From Marinobacter sp. (GTDB lineage Bacteria; Pseudomonadota; Gammaproteobacteria; Pseudomonadales; Oleiphilaceae): a DNA stretch of 64,000 nucleotides. The position numbers and the translations under genes are program-made. Location of the stretch: positions 1 to 64,000 of the forward strand of contig JACIZI010000007.1 of assembly GCA_014359475.1 (NCBI GenBank), given 5' to 3'. Within the stretch, counting starts at the first letter, position 1. Each line of letters begins with the position of its first letter. The notes under the pieces are model-generated. The model worked only from the letters and a program-made list of their open reading frames with translations, had not been told where the DNA came from and ran no database searches. Shown piece after piece: positions 1 through 7,683 of this stretch.

Positions 1-68
1 GAAAACGGCTCATATTTCCCGGCTTTTTCGTTGCATAGAACCACTATGCGCCTCAAAATCCAGAAAAT

Positions 69-121
69 CTGCGCTCGCTTTCCCACCTTGCTCGCGACGA
101 TTGCTTAAGTCCGACAGGCTG
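69..121. repeat. Partial copy (A) of a 70-80 bp inverted-repeat element
   Basis: Positions 104-121 match the right arm (CTTAAGTCCGACAGGCTG) of the full copies at 42598-42677 and 53724-53802. The adjoining CCCACCTTGC tract and the TGCGC stretch at about 70 match the interior of the 53.7 kb copy. The left arm is missing or has diverged. A more decayed relic may follow at 183-272 (CGCAGTAGAT, then GCGGACTTAAG). Confidence 0.6.
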
Positions 122-138
122 CTAGCGGGTGACAATTG

Positions 139-171
139 GCCCCGCCCGGATAGCTCCGGGCGGGGCTTTTT
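139..171. terminator. Strong Rho-independent terminator
   Basis: A perfect 12-bp GC-rich stem (139-150 with 155-166) has a 4-nt TAGC loop and is followed by TTTTT at 167-171. It would stop plus-strand transcription from a gene left of the window. The opposite strand lacks a T-run of that length. Confidence 0.85.
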
Positions 172-319
172 GTTGTGCGCCACGCAGTAGATCAGCGAAT
201 TAACCAGACGGGACACTTGCTTGCCTGACGGGGCAGGGATAGTTGCTTATGCGGACTTAAGTCTGCATGCCTCTTTTGATAACATAAAGGAATTAGCATA
301 TAACCAAAAGGTGACGGGT

Positions 320-1372
320 ATGACAATCCGCTGGCGGGCAGCTCTGGCTGCAACTTTGATTGGTTTTGGCGCGTCGTCTGTCTGGGCTCAGGAAACGATG
401 GAATCCGTCCGGGTGGAACGCAGCGAGCTTCAGGAAACGGTGAGGCTGGATGGTGTGATTGAGGCTGTCCAGAAGAGTACTGTTTCTGCACAGACCAGTG
501 GCACCGTGGTTCGCCTGCCTTTTGATGTAGACGATTCGGTTCCCGCCGGCGCATTGATTGTCCAACTGGAAGACAGTGAACAACAGTCCCGGGTGGCCCA
601 GGCGCAGGCAGCGTTGGATGAAGCGCGGTCCGGCCTGCAGGATGCCCGGCAGCAGTTTGCGCGTATCGAGGCAGTCCATGAGCGGGGTCTGGTGTCACGC
701 CAGGAGTATGATCAGGCAAAGAACAGCCTGGATGCGGCAGGTGCAAGGGTGGAACGGGCAGAAGCCGCCCTGTCGCAGGCCCGTCAGCAGCTGGATTATA
801 CCCGCATTAAAGCTCCTTACGGGGGTATTGTGACCGAGCGACATGTTGAGCTGGGCGAGTCCGTCAGCCCTGGTCAGCCCCTGCTCAGCGGGCTGTCCCT
901 GGAGCAACTGCGCATCGTTGTGGACCTGCCCCAGCGTTACGCCGACCTTGCCAGAACCGAACGCAAGGCACTGGTGACCCTGGCCGATGGCCGGGTGCTG
1001 GAAACCGGTGAAATGACCTTCTACCCCTACGCGGATCCTGCTACCCATACCTTTCGCCTGCGCATGCGCCTGAACGAGCCGGATGGCAGTCTTTTCCCGG
1101 GCATGCTGGTCAAGGTCAGTGTGCCGGTGGCCAGCCGTGAGGCGCTGTGGATCCCGGCGCAAAGCCTGATCCACCGTAGCGAGCTGCGGGGGGTGTTTGT
1201 GCTGGACGATCAGCAGCCCCGGTTGCGACAGATCCGCACCGGAGTCGAGCGGAACGGTCGCATTGAAGTGCTGGCGGGGCTTGACGAAGGGGAGCAAATC
1301 GTCAGCAATCCCCGGATACTGGTCGGCAGTGACCGTCTGACCATCAGCGAAGGAGAAACCAATCGTGAGTAA
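320..1372 (+). CDS. RND efflux periplasmic adaptor (membrane fusion protein)
   Basis: This 350-aa periplasmic adaptor would link an inner-membrane RND pump to an outer-membrane channel. The ATG at 320 was chosen because it opens a clean signal peptide (cleavage near Ala23 in VWAQ) and has AAGGTG about 9 nt upstream; the frame is open back to 221 without such a leader. After the signal come a split lipoyl/barrel-sandwich domain, a long Ala/Gln/Arg coiled-coil hairpin (about residues 95-165), the second lipoyl half (IKAPYGGIV) and beta-barrel domains. The end overlaps the permease gene by 8 nt, so the two are co-translated. No outer-membrane factor gene is nearby. The substrate cannot be told. 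Confidence 0.9.
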   Translation: MTIRWRAALAATLIGFGASSVWAQETMESVRVERSELQETVRLDGVIEAVQKSTVSAQTSGTVVRLPFDVDDSVPAGALIVQLEDSEQQSRVAQAQAALDEARSGLQDARQQFARIEAVHERGLVSRQEYDQAKNSLDAAGARVERAEAALSQARQQLDYTRIKAPYGGIVTERHVELGESVSPGQPLLSGLSLEQLRIVVDLPQRYADLARTERKALVTLADGRVLETGEMTFYPYADPATHTFRLRMRLNEPDGSLFPGMLVKVSVPVASREALWIPAQSLIHRSELRGVFVLDDQQPRLRQIRTGVERNGRIEVLAGLDEGEQIVSNPRILVGSDRLTISEGETNRE

Positions 1373-4300
1373 CGAGTTGCCATCGATTGGCCCTTCGGGA
1401 GCCATTGCAAGGGTATTCCAGAACTCCCCTCTGACTCCTTTGCTCGCCATGCTCTCCGTGCTGGTGGGGATTCTCGTGGTGATCACCACCCCCAAAGAAG
1501 AAGAACCTCAGATTGATGTCACCATGGCGGACATCATGGTGGCCTATCCCGGAGCCAGTGCACGGGAAGTCGAGAATATTATCGCCACTCCGGCGGAACA
1601 GGTAATGAGTGAGATCCACGGGGTGGAGCATGTCTACTCAGTGTCCCGTCAGGGGCAGGCGGTGATTACCGTCGAGTTCGAGGTGGGGATTCCCCGCCAG
1701 GAAGCACTGGTCCGGCTTTATAACCAGGTGTATTCCAATCAGGACTGGTTACCGCAGGACCTGGGAGCCAGCCAGCCGGTGGTGAAACCCCGCAGCATTG
1801 ATGATGTGCCGATCATGACCCTGACCCTGTATGACCCGGAGAATCGCCACACCGGCGAAGAACTGACCCGTCTGGCCCACATGCTGGAAGTGGCCCTGAA
1901 ACGGGTGCCCGGTACCCGGGATATCTACACCGTGGGCGGCACGCCGGATCGGGTGGATATCCGCTTTGATCCGGCCCTGCTGAAGGGGTACGACCTGAGT
2001 ATCGAGGATATCCGCAATGCCTTGCAGGCAGCCAATGCCAGCAGTCAGGAAGCCCGGGTCACTCGTGATGGAGTCTCCATCCCGGTGCAGGCGGGCGCTC
2101 TGTTGGCGGATGTGGAAACGGTTCGCCGCCTGGTGATCGGTATGCGTGACGGGGCCGTCGTGTTCATGGAAGACGTAGCGGAAATCAGCCGGGGCGGCAC
2201 GGTACCGGACCAGAGTGTCATGCTCGGCTTCGGTCCCGCCAAAGACGAAGCCAACCGGGGACAATCCGGCCAGGTGTATCCGGCTGTGACCCTCGCGATC
2301 GCCAAGAAGCCCGGCGAGAACGCTATCGAGATCACCCAGGCCATCGAACGCAGGCTGGAGTTGCTGCGCAATCGTGCGCTGCCGGCGGATGTTGAAGTGA
2401 TGGTTACCCGTAACTACGGGAAAACCGCCTCCGACAAGGCCCGGCAGCTGATCTCCGACCTGATCTCCGCCACCCTGGCGGTGATGCTGCTGGTGCTGGC
2501 GGCCATGGGCTGGCGACAGGCCACCATCGTGGGTGTGTCGGTGCTGGTCACCCTGCTGCTGACGCTGGTGTTCTCCTGGGCCTGGGGCTTTACCCTCAAC
2601 CGGGTGTCCCTGTTCGCGCTGATTTTCTCCATCGGTATTCTGGTGGACGACGGCATCGTGATCACCGAGAACATCAACCGCCGCATCCAGAATACCCGGC
2701 GATCGTTAAATGAGATTATCCCGGTGGCCGTGGATGAAGTGGGCACCCCCACCATCATGGCCAGCCTGACCATCATGGCGGCCTTGCTGCCCATGGCGTA
2801 TGTCAGCGGGCTGATGGGCCCTTACATGAGTCCGATACCGATCAATGCCTCTGCCGGCATGGTTATTTCCCAGATTGTGGCCTTTGTGGTGGCACCCTGG
2901 CTGGCCATGCGCCTGCTGCGACCCAGGCAGGGAGACGGCCTGGATGAGGACAAGCCGGGTGCCCATTCCGCCGATGGCGTAAACCCGCGCACACTGGCGT
3001 TTTTCCGCTGTTTGCTCGGCCCCTTTCTGGGCGATCATCCCTGGCGCAGGCGTGCGCTGGGCCTGGGTGTGGTGGGTGCCACCGTGGCTGCCGCGTCGCT
3101 GCCGGTTTTCCTGCTGGTGATTCTCAAGATGCTGCCATTCGACAACAAGTCGGAGCTGCAGGTGGTTGTAGATATGCCTGAGCGCACCCCCATGGAACAG
3201 ACACAGAAACTGTTGGTGGAGATGGGCGGCTATCTGGAATCAGTGGACGATGTGGCTAACTGGCAAAGCTACGCAGGTACCGCTTCGCCGATCAATTTCA
3301 ATGGTCTGGTGCGCCAGTACTACCTGCGGTCCGAGCCGTATCAGGGTGATTTGCAGATCAATCTGGCGAATGACGAGGTACGGGAACGTCAGTCCCATGC
3401 TATTGCCCTGTCCCTCAGGGAGCCGCTGCAGGACATCGCCCGGCCCTATGGTGCTTCCGTGAAGATTGTCGAAGTGCCGCCTGGTCCGCCGGTGCTGTCT
3501 CCCGTGGTGGCGGAGGTTTACGGCGTGAATGCCGAACGCCGGGCGGAACTGGCTGGCGAATTGGCAGCGGGCATGAAAGACATCGAGGGCCTGGTGGACA
3601 TTGATACCACCGTCGAGACACCGACCCGTCAGTGGGAAGTGCATGTGGACCGGGACCGCGCAGCCCGTCTGGGGGTCTCCCAGGCCCAGGTGGTGCAGGC
3701 ACTGCAAACCGTGCTGGGTGGCTCCACGGTCAGCTACCTGCATGACGAGCACGCCAAATACCCTGTCCCGATCCGGGTAATTCTGAGTGAAGGCGACAAG
3801 GCCCAGAAAACCGTGCTCATGTCGCTCTCGGTACGCAGTCGCAGCGGCGAGCTGGTCCCCCTGGCGAGTATCGCGGAGGTACGCGAGGCGGACTGGCTGG
3901 GTGCCCGTTATCACAAGGATCTGCTGCCGGTGACTTATGTCACGGCGGATATGGCTGGTGACGTGGACTCGCCCCTTTACGGCATGTTCCGCATGGTGAG
4001 CCAACTGAACGAGCAGTCAGACGCACCAGAACAGTATTTCATCCGCCAGCCGGACCTGCCGGAACAGGGTACACTGAAGTGGGATGGTGAATGGCAGATC
4101 ACTTACGAGACCTTCCGGGACATGGGGGCCGCCTACAGTGTGGGGGTATTCATGATCTTCGTACTGTTGGTGGCCCAGTTCCGTTCCTACCTTCTGCCGC
4201 TGGTGATCATGGCACCGATTCCGCTGACCCTGATCGGCATCATGCCGGGGCATGCCCTGCTGGGCCGGGAGTTCACTGCTACCAGCATGATCGGCATGAT

Positions 4301-4592
4301 CGCCCTGGCGGGCATCATCGTGCGTAACTCCATCCTGCTGGTGGTGTTTATCCGCCAGTTGCTGGATGAGGGCGTGGCGCTGGATGAGGCGGTCGTGCTG
4401 GCCGGCGCAGTGCGAATCAAGCCGATTGCTCTGACGGCCATTTCCGCCATGCTGGGTGCTTACTTTATCCTGAACGATCCGATCTTCAACGGTCTGGCCA
4501 TTTCCCTGGTGTTTGGTCTGGCCATATCCACTCTGTTTACCATCATCGTAGTGCCATTGCTGTACTACACCCTGGCAGCCCGTTGGACTTAA
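1365..4592 (+). CDS. RND efflux permease (AcrB/HAE-type superfamily)
   Basis: This 1075-aa inner-membrane proton-driven pump starts at GTG 1365 inside the adaptor gene. It has the usual two-fold layout: TM1, a large periplasmic loop, TM2-6, then TM7, a second loop and TM8-12. The TM4 proton-relay acidic pair is present as LVDDG (Asp428-Asp429). In TM10 the segment IIVRNSILL has Arg where AcrB has Lys940. This Arg is shared by the second permease in the window. The last codons and the TAA lie in the left arm of the repeat at 4575-4644, so the C-terminus may have been altered by insertion. Substrate unknown. Confidence 0.9.
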   Translation: MSNELPSIGPSGAIARVFQNSPLTPLLAMLSVLVGILVVITTPKEEEPQIDVTMADIMVAYPGASAREVENIIATPAEQVMSEIHGVEHVYSVSRQGQAVITVEFEVGIPRQEALVRLYNQVYSNQDWLPQDLGASQPVVKPRSIDDVPIMTLTLYDPENRHTGEELTRLAHMLEVALKRVPGTRDIYTVGGTPDRVDIRFDPALLKGYDLSIEDIRNALQAANASSQEARVTRDGVSIPVQAGALLADVETVRRLVIGMRDGAVVFMEDVAEISRGGTVPDQSVMLGFGPAKDEANRGQSGQVYPAVTLAIAKKPGENAIEITQAIERRLELLRNRALPADVEVMVTRNYGKTASDKARQLISDLISATLAVMLLVLAAMGWRQATIVGVSVLVTLLLTLVFSWAWGFTLNRVSLFALIFSIGILVDDGIVITENINRRIQNTRRSLNEIIPVAVDEVGTPTIMASLTIMAALLPMAYVSGLMGPYMSPIPINASAGMVISQIVAFVVAPWLAMRLLRPRQGDGLDEDKPGAHSADGVNPRTLAFFRCLLGPFLGDHPWRRRALGLGVVGATVAAASLPVFLLVILKMLPFDNKSELQVVVDMPERTPMEQTQKLLVEMGGYLESVDDVANWQSYAGTASPINFNGLVRQYYLRSEPYQGDLQINLANDEVRERQSHAIALSLREPLQDIARPYGASVKIVEVPPGPPVLSPVVAEVYGVNAERRAELAGELAAGMKDIEGLVDIDTTVETPTRQWEVHVDRDRAARLGVSQAQVVQALQTVLGGSTVSYLHDEHAKYPVPIRVILSEGDKAQKTVLMSLSVRSRSGELVPLASIAEVREADWLGARYHKDLLPVTYVTADMAGDVDSPLYGMFRMVSQLNEQSDAPEQYFIRQPDLPEQGTLKWDGEWQITYETFRDMGAAYSVGVFMIFVLLVAQFRSYLLPLVIMAPIPLTLIGIMPGHALLGREFTATSMIGMIALAGIIVRNSILLVVFIRQLLDEGVALDEAVVLAGAVRIKPIALTAISAMLGAYFILNDPIFNGLAISLVFGLAISTLFTIIVVPLLYYTLAARWT

Positions 4593-4644
4593 GTAATCGG
4601 TGGGAAAGCCGCGCAGTAGATTAGCCTTAAGTCCGACAGGCCGC
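4575..4644 (+). repeat. MITE-like inverted-repeat element, copy B
   Basis: The left arm (4575-4593) and right arm (4626-4644) are inverted repeats matching at 16 of 19 positions. The interior contains GTGGGAAAGCC and CGCAGTAGATTAGCC, shared with the other copies. The left arm overlaps the end of the RND permease and encodes its final Ala-Arg-Trp-Thr and TAA. The element also sits against a terminator-like hairpin. Confidence 0.75.
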
Positions 4645-4680
4645 TGGCCCGTTGCCGCTGGCTCTGATAGCGGCCAGCGG
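4641..4680. terminator. Hairpin between convergent genes
   Basis: CCGCTGGCC (4641-4649) pairs perfectly with GGCCAGCGG (4672-4680). It lies between the plus-strand permease and the minus-strand channel gene. There is no clear T-run on either strand, so terminator strength is uncertain. Confidence 0.5.
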
Positions 4681-4683
4681 TGC

Positions 4684-5127
4684 TCAGCGTTCGGGCCAGT
4701 AGCGCTGCATTTCCATATACAGGAAGGAGGCGCTCCAGGTGATCAGTACCAGCCCCGTCAGCGCTTCTATGCCGGTGAGGTAGCGCAGGGCACCCAGAGG
4801 CTGGATGTCACCGTAACCCAGAGTGGTGAAAGTGGTGAAGGAAAAATACACGCAATCCATGAGCTGGCCGGAGAAATTCCCCGCCAGCGTTCCCCAGCCC
4901 TCGGCCAGATGCATGAAATAATAGGCTCCTGCGAACAGCCACACATGGATCCCATGGGCAAGCAGTATACCGAACACCGCCACCACGAGCCGGAACTTGT
5001 GGCTCTGTCGCATCACCGACATCAGGTCGCCGATGCGGCGCAGGCACTCATAGTGAAGAAGTACAGCAATGATCACGATAACACTGTTGAGCAGCGTAAT
5101 GCTGATCAGGCTGGCGTGGTCACTCAT
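4684..5127 (-). CDS. Two-TM potassium-channel-like ion channel
   Basis: This 147-aa protein is a small pore-domain channel. Hydrophobic segments at about 5-25 and 45-70 precede a pore loop carrying the filter TTLGYGDI (residues 101-108), the signature of K+-selective channels of the Ion_trans_2 family; a final membrane helix covers about 117-137. No voltage-sensor or regulatory RCK/TrkA-N domain is present. The start overlaps the end of the Anbu peptidase gene by 4 nt (ATGA), so it is translationally coupled to the Anbu operon and is its last gene. Why a cation channel would be co-expressed with a cytosolic peptidase complex is unknown. Confidence 0.85.
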   Translation of the reverse strand: MSDHASLISITLLNSVIVIIAVLLHYECLRRIGDLMSVMRQSHKFRLVVAVFGILLAHGIHVWLFAGAYYFMHLAEGWGTLAGNFSGQLMDCVYFSFTTFTTLGYGDIQPLGALRYLTGIEALTGLVLITWSASFLYMEMQRYWPER

Positions 5128-5873
5128 GCCGACAGGGTGGTCCTTTTCTGGTTGATGGCGGGCGGTTCAAGGCTATTGACCAGCGCCTGGATACCCTGAT
5201 GCCATTGCTGGCGGAGCGTCTGGAAATAGCGGTTGTGTTCATCCACCCGTTCATTAAAGCACAGCTGGAGATCGTTGTTCCGGTAGATGGCGACATCCAG
5301 TGGCATGCCGACGGACAGATTACTCTTCATGGTGGAATCGAAGGAAATCAGGGCGCACTGGTAGGCCCGCTCCAGTGAAGTCTCATGGTGGAGCACCCGG
5401 TCCAGGACCGGTTTGCCGTACTTGGCTTCGCCGATCTGGAAATAGGGGGTCTCCCGGGTGGCCTCAATAAAGTTGCCTTCGGGATAGATGTTGAACAGGC
5501 GGGGCTGCTCGCCACGAATCTGCCCGCCGAGAATCAGCGAACAACTGAAGTCCACGTGGTTGATCTTACCGTCCGGGTTATCCCGGCGCACCACATCCCG
5601 CATGGTCTGGCCGATCAGTTCGGCGGCCTCGAACAGGGAGCCGGTTGCCAGGATATCCCCGGACCCCGTGCCGGCACGTTTTTCCAGCAGGCTTATCACG
5701 CTCTGACTCGTGGCCAGATTACCGGCGGACAAGACCACAAGCTCCCGTTCCCCCGGTTGCCGGAACTCGTGCATTTTGCGAAACGTGGAAATCTGGTCGA
5801 AACCCGCGTTGGTGCGGGAGTCGGACGCGAACACCAGGCCGTCGGCCAGGCACATCGCCACACAATAGGTCAT
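5124..5873 (-). CDS. Anbu-type proteasome-like peptidase (bacterial proteasome homologue)
   Basis: This 249-aa Ntn-hydrolase resembles proteasome beta subunits and matches the Anbu family (MTYCVAM start, LVFASDSRTNAG). The ATG at 5873 is preferred over the upstream TTG at 5879. It has GAGG 7 nt upstream and, after Met removal, exposes Thr2 as the N-terminal nucleophile expected in this family. Asp and Lys of the usual active-site triad have plausible counterparts in ASDSRT and FRKMHEF. Anbu is known to sit with transglutaminase, alpha-E and circularly permuted ATP-grasp genes, all present just upstream. Its physiological substrate is not settled. It ends in a 4-nt overlap with the channel gene. 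Confidence 0.9.
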   Translation of the reverse strand: MTYCVAMCLADGLVFASDSRTNAGFDQISTFRKMHEFRQPGERELVVLSAGNLATSQSVISLLEKRAGTGSGDILATGSLFEAAELIGQTMRDVVRRDNPDGKINHVDFSCSLILGGQIRGEQPRLFNIYPEGNFIEATRETPYFQIGEAKYGKPVLDRVLHHETSLERAYQCALISFDSTMKSNLSVGMPLDVAIYRNNDLQLCFNERVDEHNRYFQTLRQQWHQGIQALVNSLEPPAINQKRTTLSA

Positions 5874-5962
5874 GCTCAACCCTCAGAAAACAGTCGTCTT
5901 CCAAGTGTAACCGTTTCCCGGAAAAAAGCGCGATTCCCGGGCTGATTTGCGGGGCCGCCGGG

Positions 5963-6757
5963 TCACTGATTCTCCCCCGCCATGGTGACCCAGGCACGGG
6001 TCTGCAGGTGTTCCGTTCCGCCGCCACTGCGCACACCGCGAACCGGTGCTGCATCCCGGTAATCCAGCCCGGTTGCGAGCTTGATATGACTCTCGGCAAC
6101 GTTAAGCAGGTTGACCACGTCGAAGGTATGCCAGTTGTGGCCCAGCCAGGCTTCCGCCCAGGCGTGGGTAACCAGGTGGTCTTCACTGAACGTATGGATG
6201 TAGCCACTGACGTAACGTACCGGAATTCCGATATGCCGGCAGCAGGCAATGAATATGTGGGTGTGGTCCTGGCAGACACCCTCCCCCTGGGTAAACGCCT
6301 CGGCGGCGGTGTGAGTGACGGAGGTGACCCCGGGGGTGAAGCGGATTCGCTCCAGTATCCGGTTCATCATTCGCACCAGGCTGCGCTTGTTGGCAGAGAA
6401 CTGGCAGGCGAAGGCACGGATATCTGCATCCGCTTCGGTCAGTGGGGTTGAACGCAGGAATACCTGGGGCGGGAACGGGCTATCGTCCCGGGTCAACGGC
6501 TTGCCGGTGAGATCAACCACGCCTTCGGCGGTCAGGGTGATTTCAGAGACCGGCTTGTCCATGGTCATCACTGTGACCTGGTTGCCGAAGCCATCCGTCA
6601 TATGGCTGGTTTCTCCCGGTGTGGTCAGTTCCCAGGACAGAACCTTCTGCTGGGGCGTGTTACGGGGTGTCAGGCGCAGATATTGGAGACTGTTCTGCGT
6701 CGGCGTATCGTAACGGTAGATGGTGTCATGTCGGATATGCAGTTTCACGGTTACCAC
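5963..6757 (-). CDS. Transglutaminase-like protein of the Anbu cluster
   Basis: This 264-aa soluble protein has a transglutaminase-like cysteine protease/amidase core. The catalytic triad is visible: Cys162 in GEGVCQDHTH, His198 in VTHAWAEAW and Asp213 in WHTFDVVN. The N-terminal part is the beta-sandwich domain typical of bacterial transglutaminase-like proteins (LRLTPRNTPQQ). The GTG start at 6757 overlaps the end of the alpha-E gene by 7 nt. In Anbu clusters this enzyme is thought to act with the ATP-grasp ligase, either making or cutting a peptide-like bond; the reaction is not established. Confidence 0.88.
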   Translation of the reverse strand: MVTVKLHIRHDTIYRYDTPTQNSLQYLRLTPRNTPQQKVLSWELTTPGETSHMTDGFGNQVTVMTMDKPVSEITLTAEGVVDLTGKPLTRDDSPFPPQVFLRSTPLTEADADIRAFACQFSANKRSLVRMMNRILERIRFTPGVTSVTHTAAEAFTQGEGVCQDHTHIFIACCRHIGIPVRYVSGYIHTFSEDHLVTHAWAEAWLGHNWHTFDVVNLLNVAESHIKLATGLDYRDAAPVRGVRSGGGTEHLQTRAWVTMAGENQ

Positions 6758-7683
6758 CCCATATAGTCTTTCTGGATCTGCCCGGCAATGCGTTGGATCC
6801 GGCCCAGAAAATCAACCAGATACTCATGCAGGCCCCGTTCTTCAATATACTCCCGGTCGCCGTAGCGGATGTTGGCGTACAGGCTGGTCGCCAGGCGCCG
6901 GGCACGCCGGGCCGTGCCGCTTTCGATCTGCTCCAGCAGGCTGGCAACTTCCTGCAGGCAGGCGTGCAGGGAGCGGGGTACGTCGGGCATCAGGATCAGC
7001 AGTTCCGCCACGTTCATCGGCTCGATGTTGTGACCGTAGGTGTTCTGGTAGGCCTCAAAGGCGGCGAGGGAATGCAGCAGGGCGGTCCATTCGAAGAAGG
7101 ACTGGGTGGAGTGCCCCTCCAGCGAATGGAGTGCCATGCGATGACGTATATCGAGCACCCGGGCGGTGGTGTCGGCCCGTTCGATGAAGGTGCCCAGTCG
7201 CAGGAAATGGAAGGCATCATTGCGTAACAGGGTGCCATAGGCCGCACCCCGGAACACGTGGGAGCGCTCCCGGGTCCAGTCGAACACGCGACTGGCATTG
7301 GACTCCGTCACACCGCGCTTTCGCAGTTCCTTCAGCTCCAGCCAGGAGAGGTTGATGCTTTCCCAGACATCGGTGGAGAGGTTGCCGCGAACCTGTAGCG
7401 CATTGTCCCGGGCCGTGCGGATCATGTTGTATACGCTGGCGGGATGACGGTGATCCAGTAGCAGGAAATCGATCAGGTTCTGCGGACTGATCTCCGGGTA
7501 GAGCTGGTCGAACGCCTCCCGGGTGCCCGTGACCAGCAGGGGTACAGACAGTTGTTCCTCCCGGTCCTCGGGAACATCGATCAGAGCCATGGTCAGACTC
7601 ACATCGAGCAGGCGGGCCTGGGTTTCGGCGCGCTCCAGATAGCGGGCCATCCAGAACAGGCTGGAAGCGGCGCGGCTCAGCAT
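6751..7683 (-). CDS. Alpha-E domain protein (DUF403)
   Basis: This 310-aa, mostly alpha-helical cytosolic protein belongs to the alpha-E/DUF403 family. The characteristic opening MLSRAASSLFWMARYLERAE is present. It has no known catalytic residues and always travels with the circularly permuted ATP-grasp and transglutaminase genes, so it is probably a partner of the ligase. ATG at 7683 overlaps the end of the ATP-grasp gene by 7 nt, and its own end overlaps the transglutaminase gene by 7 nt. Confidence 0.88.
   Translation of the reverse strand: MLSRAASSLFWMARYLERAETQARLLDVSLTMALIDVPEDREEQLSVPLLVTGTREAFDQLYPEISPQNLIDFLLLDHRHPASVYNMIRTARDNALQVRGNLSTDVWESINLSWLELKELRKRGVTESNASRVFDWTRERSHVFRGAAYGTLLRNDAFHFLRLGTFIERADTTARVLDIRHRMALHSLEGHSTQSFFEWTALLHSLAAFEAYQNTYGHNIEPMNVAELLILMPDVPRSLHACLQEVASLLEQIESGTARRARRLATSLYANIRYGDREYIEERGLHEYLVDFLGRIQRIAGQIQKDYMGW

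Noticed and set aside
35-51. Small palindrome GCATAG-AACCA-CTATGC considered as part of a tRNA
   Set aside because: No acceptor, D or T arms can be drawn around it; it is at most a short hairpin.
202-217. A 16-nt exact match (AACCAGACGGGACACT) with 62992-63007
   Set aside because: A single 16-nt match in 64 kb is near chance expectation when both strands are compared, and flanks do not align.
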